This document shows positions 59,376 to 64,000 of a stretch of 64,000 nucleotides of DNA, in pieces. The position numbers were made by a program, and so were the translations under genes. Origin of the DNA: Adenanthera pavonina (lineage: Eukaryota; Streptophyta; Magnoliopsida; Fabales; Fabaceae); contig JAIVEN010000052.1 of NCBI GenBank assembly GCA_026686845.1, positions 1 to 64,000 on the forward strand. The letters run 5' to 3'. The notes under the pieces were generated by a model. The model worked only from the letters and a program-made list of their open reading frames with translations. It had not been told where the DNA came from and searched no databases. Within the stretch, counting starts at the first letter, position 1. The number at the start of each line of letters is the position of its first letter.

Positions 59376-59581
59376 GGTCTTACCCTATTGACCAACATAT
59401 CTTGCCTATTTTCTTGTCATTTTCGTTCATAATTATTATTCTATTTTTCTAGTTTAACGTATTCATCTTTCTTGTGTTTTCTTGTTATTTCGTGTGTCCT
59501 ATTTGATTCTAGCACGATCCTTGATTCATTCCGAGTCATTGGAGGTTCAATCGGATGAGTTCCGCTTGGGTCTTTCTATCA

Positions 59582-61026
59582 TTTGGTATCAGAGATTTGG
59601 TTTGCTAGCTTCAAGGTGTTTTCTTTCCTTGTTTCCTCCTTTGTTCATCTATCTTCTATTTCTGTCCAGATTTTTTGTGTCTTTGTGCTTCCTTTCTCTT
59701 TCCTCTTGGTGTGATTTGGTGTCTTTCATTGTGAGTTCTATTGTGTGGCATCTCCAACAAGTATTTGTCTTTCCATCTTTTGTTGATTTTTCCTCTTTTG
59801 TGACTTGCTTGTGGCATTTTTTTTCCCTTTTTATTTGAGACAACAATTGTTGCTATCCAGAATTTATGTTTTCTTTTATTATTTATTTGAGTCATATATT
59901 AAAAAAAATTCGAACTTCTTTTGTTGCTACAATTTGTTAGTGTCTATTCAATAGTGAGTTTTCTATCCAGATATTCAAAAAAAAAAAGAAAGATAAAAAA
60001 AAAATTTGTTGTGATTTCTGCACAAAAGAAAAGGAGCATGTAAAGGTGCAGAATTAGAAAAAAAAAGTAAAAAAAATCCGAAATAAAAAAAAAAGTTTGT
60101 GACTTGCTGCTGAAAAAAAAAAGAAAGAAAGCAGAACAGCAGTACAAAAAAAAAAGAAGAAAATTTGAAATTGATAATGGTTGTACAAAATTTCCAGATC
60201 TGTGTTTGAGTTGGTTGATGACTTGAATTGCAAGTTGGTAGCTTTTAGTTACCAATTACTTTTCTATTTGTTGGTTGATTTCCTAATTGAGAATTGATTA
60301 AGTTCTTGCCTCCCAAGTAATATAAGAGGTTTCCTAAAATCAACATTTGATTGGTAAGTTTCAGATCTTGTGGGATTTTGCCACCTTCCTACTTTGATTC
60401 AACTCTCCTAATCTTGTCATATCCTTTCTTTCCTAATTTCTATTTGTGCTGAATCATTAGTTTCCTATTTTCTTCATTTCTTAGTTTCCTAAATTGTTGT
60501 TTGTGTCTATCTTGCTTTATTCTTGATTTTGTCCAGATTTTGTGCTTTCCTTTCCTTCCATAATTGTCATGCCACTTTCCTAAATTCATCACCAACATTT
60601 CGCTTCCTTTTCTTTCCATAAAAACATGCTGCACATATAAACTTTCTATTAGTCAATATTTGTGCACGTTTTTCCCTTCTTGAATACCATATTACATGCT
60701 CTTAGTGATCAAAATTGCTGCACATTATCCTTCTTGATTGTTGGTCTAAAATCTGATTCTTTGAGGACTTTGAATTTTGGAACTTTAGTTTTGTGATTGC
60801 CACATCATACATACTTCTTTTGATTTGTTGGAATTTGATTAAGAACACTGTAGGGAGTAAGTTGAGTGGTAAAAGGCACGAGTGTTTTACATCATTAAAA
60901 AAAAACTAATCTTTTTGTGTGAAACACGAGTGTTAATAAATTTTTGAGTGGAAACACGTTAGAGAGTGATTTGTGAGGTCCATATTTCTTTCCTCTTTAT
61001 TTTCACTAACATTTCAGGTTCTAAGT
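59582..61026 (+). other. Leader of array unit 3
   Basis: Has the poly-A run lengths of unit 2 but the C of unit 1 at the site equivalent to 55668. So the G in unit 2 is private and units 2 and 3 are the closest pair. Confidence 0.8.
59584..59594 (+). other. Primer-binding site, unit 3
   Basis: TGGTATCAGAG two bases after the end of LTR3; intact. Confidence 0.92.
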
Positions 61027-62859
61027 ATGGCTAAAAAAGAAAGTCCAATTGATTTTAAAGTTTTAATGAAATCTTTCAATGATCAAATGAATGAGTTGAA
61101 TGCTAAATTGGATAGCATGGAGTCTCGTTCCAAGCCCCATAAATGGCGTGATCAAGTAATCATTAAAGAAATCCATCCAAAAATAGACAAGCAAGTTTCT
61201 TCTTTCAAGGATATTAAATCAAAGATCCCACTATTCCATGGTGAGAAAGATGTTGATTTTTACTTGGAGTGGGAAAGAATAGTTGATCAAGCATTTGAAT
61301 GTTGTAACTACTCTGAGTTGGAAATGATGCAATGTGTATTGCTTAAATTTAGTAAAAATGTTGCTGTTTGGTGGAAACGAATGGAGTGCAGACGCACTAT
61401 TAAAGGAGAGCCTTCTATTGCAACATGGAGTGAGATGAAAACAATTATGAGAAAAAAGTTTGCATCGTCTCATTTGCATGAGCACCCTCCTGGAGGCAAG
61501 ATTATTAATAAACATTGCAAAGAGGTTCAAGTTCTTTTGGCTCAAGCTTCATGTGATTCCCTCTTGGGGAAAGAAGATCATGTGGAAGGTATGTCTTATT
61601 CTCAAACCTCTAATGATGATATCTCTTGTGTTAGCATAGATGATTTAAGATGTGCTAAACTTGAGAATCCCAATGAATTTAATGATGTTGATTGTGTTAA
61701 TGGGATTGATCATGATAGTTTGCAGAATCTTGAGAAAATTGAGCTTGATGTTGTTAGTAATGCATTAGATAGCTTTGATTCTAGTTGTGCTTTTAATAAG
61801 AATATTGAAAATCTTGATGTAGCACAATTGGAAAACAATGAAGTTGCTTGTGCTTATAAGATTAATAGCCATGATTGTGTGCAACTTTTAGAGGAACATC
61901 ATGCTTTACATGTTAATGATTTGATTGAAAATTCTTTGGGTAGTAGCATGCTAATTCCTAGTAGTCCTTATGATTACATTGATGAGGTTGATCATGTTGA
62001 CATGGTGATTGGAGATTTTTATTGTGTTGATTTTAATAGGCATGTTAAAAACTATTCTTGTGCTTTGGATGAAGCCTATGAATCTTTCCCATATAATCAT
62101 TGTCCCACCTTAGTCCCTTTTGAGTCTTTTTGTGTCATGTTTTGTCCTAATTTTGTCCTTCATCTTTTCCTTAACCCTTTGGTTTCATTTGAGTCTAGTT
62201 GTGTCGAGTTTGTGTCTAGTTCTTTATGGCAGGATATTGGTGAAAATGATATGAAGAAAGATTCTAGATTTTCTTCACTAATGCTTGAAAATAAGATTTT
62301 CGACCCTGGAGCAATGTTATGGTTGCAAAGGCTTGGGCAAACATTTAAAACAAATTTGCAGAAAAGGAAGAGTGATTTGCTTCAAGTTCATGGACGGATT
62401 AAAGCAAAGATGCATCAATTAAGCTTAAATGGTAAGTATAGTCCTTATTATCTATTTGATGCTTCTAATCGGTCCCTTTCCTTCCATGTAGATTATGGAG
62501 ATTCGAGGACGAATCCTTTCGAGGAGGGAGGGAATGATAGAGTAAGGGCTGGGTATGGCTTGCAAAAGTTCAAAGAGGAGCATGGAGGGCTTGATCAAGG
62601 TGCTGAACAAGAACATGGAAAGCAAGTTTGGGAGCCAAAAGATCCATTACAACAATGCTCGATAAGCCCAAAGATTGGAGCAAGATCCAAAACAATGAAA
62701 AAAACTTTAAATGGATTGATCCAAGAGTTACTACTTTTGGAGCCCACTTATTTAGCTCAAGTTACAGCCCAAAAAGGAGCCAAGGATATGATAATGCTCT
62801 TATCTATACAAGGTCCAAATCCAAACCTAAAAGAAGCCCATTCGGAAGAGCTAACTTGA
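61027..62859 (+). CDS. Gag-like ORF of family 2, unit 3 (610 aa)
   Basis: Identical in protein sequence to the other two copies. The tail is encoded by LTR4, which lies outside the amplified part but still gives the same last 107 residues. The base differences of LTR4 all lie downstream of the ORF stop (62857-62859), so the coding part of U3 is unchanged between the oldest and newest LTRs. With LTR3 upstream and LTR4 downstream, this unit is a formally complete non-autonomous element. Confidence 0.85.
   Translation: MAKKESPIDFKVLMKSFNDQMNELNAKLDSMESRSKPHKWRDQVIIKEIHPKIDKQVSSFKDIKSKIPLFHGEKDVDFYLEWERIVDQAFECCNYSELEMMQCVLLKFSKNVAVWWKRMECRRTIKGEPSIATWSEMKTIMRKKFASSHLHEHPPGGKIINKHCKEVQVLLAQASCDSLLGKEDHVEGMSYSQTSNDDISCVSIDDLRCAKLENPNEFNDVDCVNGIDHDSLQNLEKIELDVVSNALDSFDSSCAFNKNIENLDVAQLENNEVACAYKINSHDCVQLLEEHHALHVNDLIENSLGSSMLIPSSPYDYIDEVDHVDMVIGDFYCVDFNRHVKNYSCALDEAYESFPYNHCPTLVPFESFCVMFCPNFVLHLFLNPLVSFESSCVEFVSSSLWQDIGENDMKKDSRFSSLMLENKIFDPGAMLWLQRLGQTFKTNLQKRKSDLLQVHGRIKAKMHQLSLNGKYSPYYLFDASNRSLSFHVDYGDSRTNPFEEGGNDRVRAGYGLQKFKEEHGGLDQGAEQEHGKQVWEPKDPLQQCSISPKIGARSKTMKKTLNGLIQELLLLEPTYLAQVTAQKGAKDMIMLLSIQGPNPNLKEAHSEELT
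62521..62534 (+). other. Polypurine tract, unit 3
   Basis: GAGGAGGGAGGGAA, unchanged, abuts LTR4. Confidence 0.9.
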
Positions 62860-63205
62860 AGACATCATGTGCTCTGCATGTGACAATGAATAGTGACGTT
62901 TTTAATATAATTTTATTAGGAATTTTTCGTTTATTTAATTTAATTTTCAGAAATAAGTCATATGGTCAAAGATTGTGACTTGGAGATTAAGTTTTAAGTT
63001 GTTTCCTAATTTTTAAAGATTAGGCTCTAGAATTTTCTATTAGTCTTTTAGTAAGAAAGTTGCCACATTTTAATTGATTTGAGGAATATTTTGTTCCTTT
63101 TTCATTTAGATTGTGGTATCTTCTTTAGGATTCATTAGATTTGATTATTTTTATTGTAATTTTCGTTTTTTATTTTAGCCTAGGGTTTTGGTTGCCTTAT
63201 TCCTT

Positions 63206-63212
63206 TATATAA
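63206..63212 (+). promoter_or_regulatory. TATA box, LTR4
   Basis: TATATAA; transcription from here would run out into the satellite at 63604. Confidence 0.7.
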
Positions 63213-63376
63213 GGAGCCACCTATGTACTTTTAAAAGAGACAGATTAATGAGAATGAATTTTTAGAACTTATGTTCTTTTCTTGTGAGCTTTCTCTTGTA
63301 TCCCTTGTGTTCTTGAGAGAATTCTTAGACTTATCAAAGGAGTGGTTTTCCTTTGTGGCATCCCAAGGCTAGGGTT

Positions 63377-63397
63377 CTAAGAGGCAGGTTCTCTTAG
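63377..63397 (+). other. R/U5 hairpin, LTR4
   Basis: Same stem and loop as LTR1, despite nearby base changes specific to LTR4. Confidence 0.7.
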
Positions 63398-63603
63398 GGT
63401 CTTACCCTATTGACCAACATATCTTGCTTATTTTCTTGTCATTTTCGTTCATAATTATTATTCTATTTTTCTAGTTTAACGTATTCATCTTTCTTGTGTT
63501 TTCTTGTTATTTCGTGTGTCCTATTTGATTCTAGCACGATCCTTGATTCATTCCTAGTCATTGGAGGTTCAATCAGATGAGTTCCGCTTGGGTCTTTCTA
63601 TCA

Positions 63604-63608
63604 AAGGC
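63604..63608 (+). repeat. Target-site duplication AAGGC (right, LTR array)
   Basis: Directly follows CTATCA; matches 50461-50465. Confidence 0.93.
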
Positions 63609-64000
63609 TCAAATTGGCATGAGGATGTCGGATAAACTCACTAGCTTACTTCGTGTTGCAAATTTTGGTGAGATTTTCCGATTTCTTTTGCTTTTCAATG
63701 CATTTTCATAAAGTTGGATCATTTGGCCAAAATGGCATGATGATGAAGCCGAATTGTGCACGTTTCTTCCAACTAGACCTCAAATTGTTGTGAGTAAGCC
63801 GCATAAACTCCCTACCTCGCTTAAAATTTGAAATCTTGTGGCATTCTCCTTCTTAGAGCCTCCCCGTGAATGTTTAGAAACCTGGAACTTTCAAACAAAA
63901 TGAGGTTAAACCGGAATCCGATTGTGTTCATTTCATCAACCTAGGCTCAAATTGGTGTGAGTATGTCGGATAAACTCACTAGCTCAATTTATGTTGCAAA
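63604..64000 (+). repeat. 336-bp satellite array, block V continued
   Basis: Just over one monomer, in register with the sequence interrupted at 50465. It shares the rare variants CAAATTTTGGTGAG, TAGACCTCAAATTG, AAAATTTGAAATC, TCTCCTTCTTAGAGCC and TCAACCTAGGC with about 48480-48840, so it belongs to the same local higher-order family. Cut by the window end. Confidence 0.95.

Larger units (their letters stand above)
58512..59581 (+). repeat. LTR3 of array (1070 bp), recombinant
   Basis: The same hybrid make-up as LTR2: LTR4-like G at position 6, LTR1-like at all later diagnostic sites. It lacks the private A of LTR2 and has its own change, T at 59115 (GGATTCATTTGATTT). Confidence 0.94.
50466..63603 (+). 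mobile_element. Tandem family 2 retrotransposon array (4 LTRs, 3 internal regions)
   Basis: Order: LTR1 50466-51535, internal 51536-54488, LTR2 54489-55558, internal 55559-58511, LTR3 58512-59581, internal 59582-62534, LTR4 62535-63603. The LTR-plus-internal unit is exactly 4023 bp. Adjacent units share one LTR, and no target duplication or satellite lies between them. Only the two outer ends have the AAGGC duplication. It therefore began as one 5.1-kb insertion and grew by unequal recombination. Each internal region has an initiator-Met primer site, a long leader, one open Gag-like ORF and a polypurine tract. I find no reverse transcriptase or integrase region, so the element is non-autonomous. 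A sequence-assembly artefact is possible, but diagnostic base differences between the copies argue against simple duplication in silico. Confidence 0.94.
62535..63603 (+). repeat. LTR4 of array (1069 bp), outer 3' LTR
   Basis: Starts TGATAG and ends TTTCTATCA, then the AAGGC duplication. It carries private variants not seen in LTR1-3: TTCTATTAG, a 1-bp gap in TTTTGTTCC, TTTTTAGAAC, GTGGCATCCC, CTTGCTTATT, TTCCTAGTC and CAATCAGATG. It is followed by satellite, with no primer site. Confidence 0.95.

Overview
This is repetitive nuclear DNA from a higher plant, most probably centromeric or pericentromeric heterochromatin. Three things point there: kilobases of head-to-tail satellite with a 336-bp period, LTR retrotransposons nested in that satellite, and a primer-binding site that matches plant initiator-Met tRNA. 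The species cannot be named from the sequence. I see no cellular gene, no tRNA or rRNA gene and no CRISPR array.

Layout. (1) 1-33116: uninterrupted satellite, about 98 monomers, all on the + strand. It has three sequence blocks (about 1-9357, 9358-18378 and 18379-33116), each with local higher-order repeats. (2) 33117-38309: a complete but decayed non-autonomous LTR retrotransposon (called family 1 here), flanked by the 5-bp target duplication ATTCT. (3) 38310-42718: satellite. (4) 42719-43680: a solo LTR of family 2 with target duplication AACTT. (5) 43681-50465: satellite. (6) 50466-63603: a tandem retrotransposon array of family 2, LTR-internal-LTR-internal-LTR-internal-LTR, with a period of exactly 4023 bp. 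One target duplication, AAGGC, brackets the whole array. (7) 63604-64000: the satellite resumes at the base where it was interrupted.

The 336-bp monomer is an old dimer. Its two 168-bp halves still align without gaps over at least 83 bp at about 64% identity. Subfamily blocks, dimer, trimer and pentamer higher-order units, a long-range duplication and one apparent conversion tract show that unequal exchange and conversion have been active.

Both element families carry one Gag-like ORF and no protease, reverse transcriptase, RNase H or integrase, so they must move with enzymes from elsewhere. They resemble the TR-GAG/LARD kind of non-autonomous Ty3/gypsy-derived plant element. In the array the 610-codon ORF is open and the same in all three copies, and it reads through the polypurine tract into the LTR. 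In family 1 the ORF has two in-frame stops and a frameshift. The most informative observation is that the two inner LTRs of the array are recombinants: the 5' end matches the last LTR and the rest matches the first. This is the mark of unequal crossing-over between the LTRs of a single insertion, followed by further amplification.
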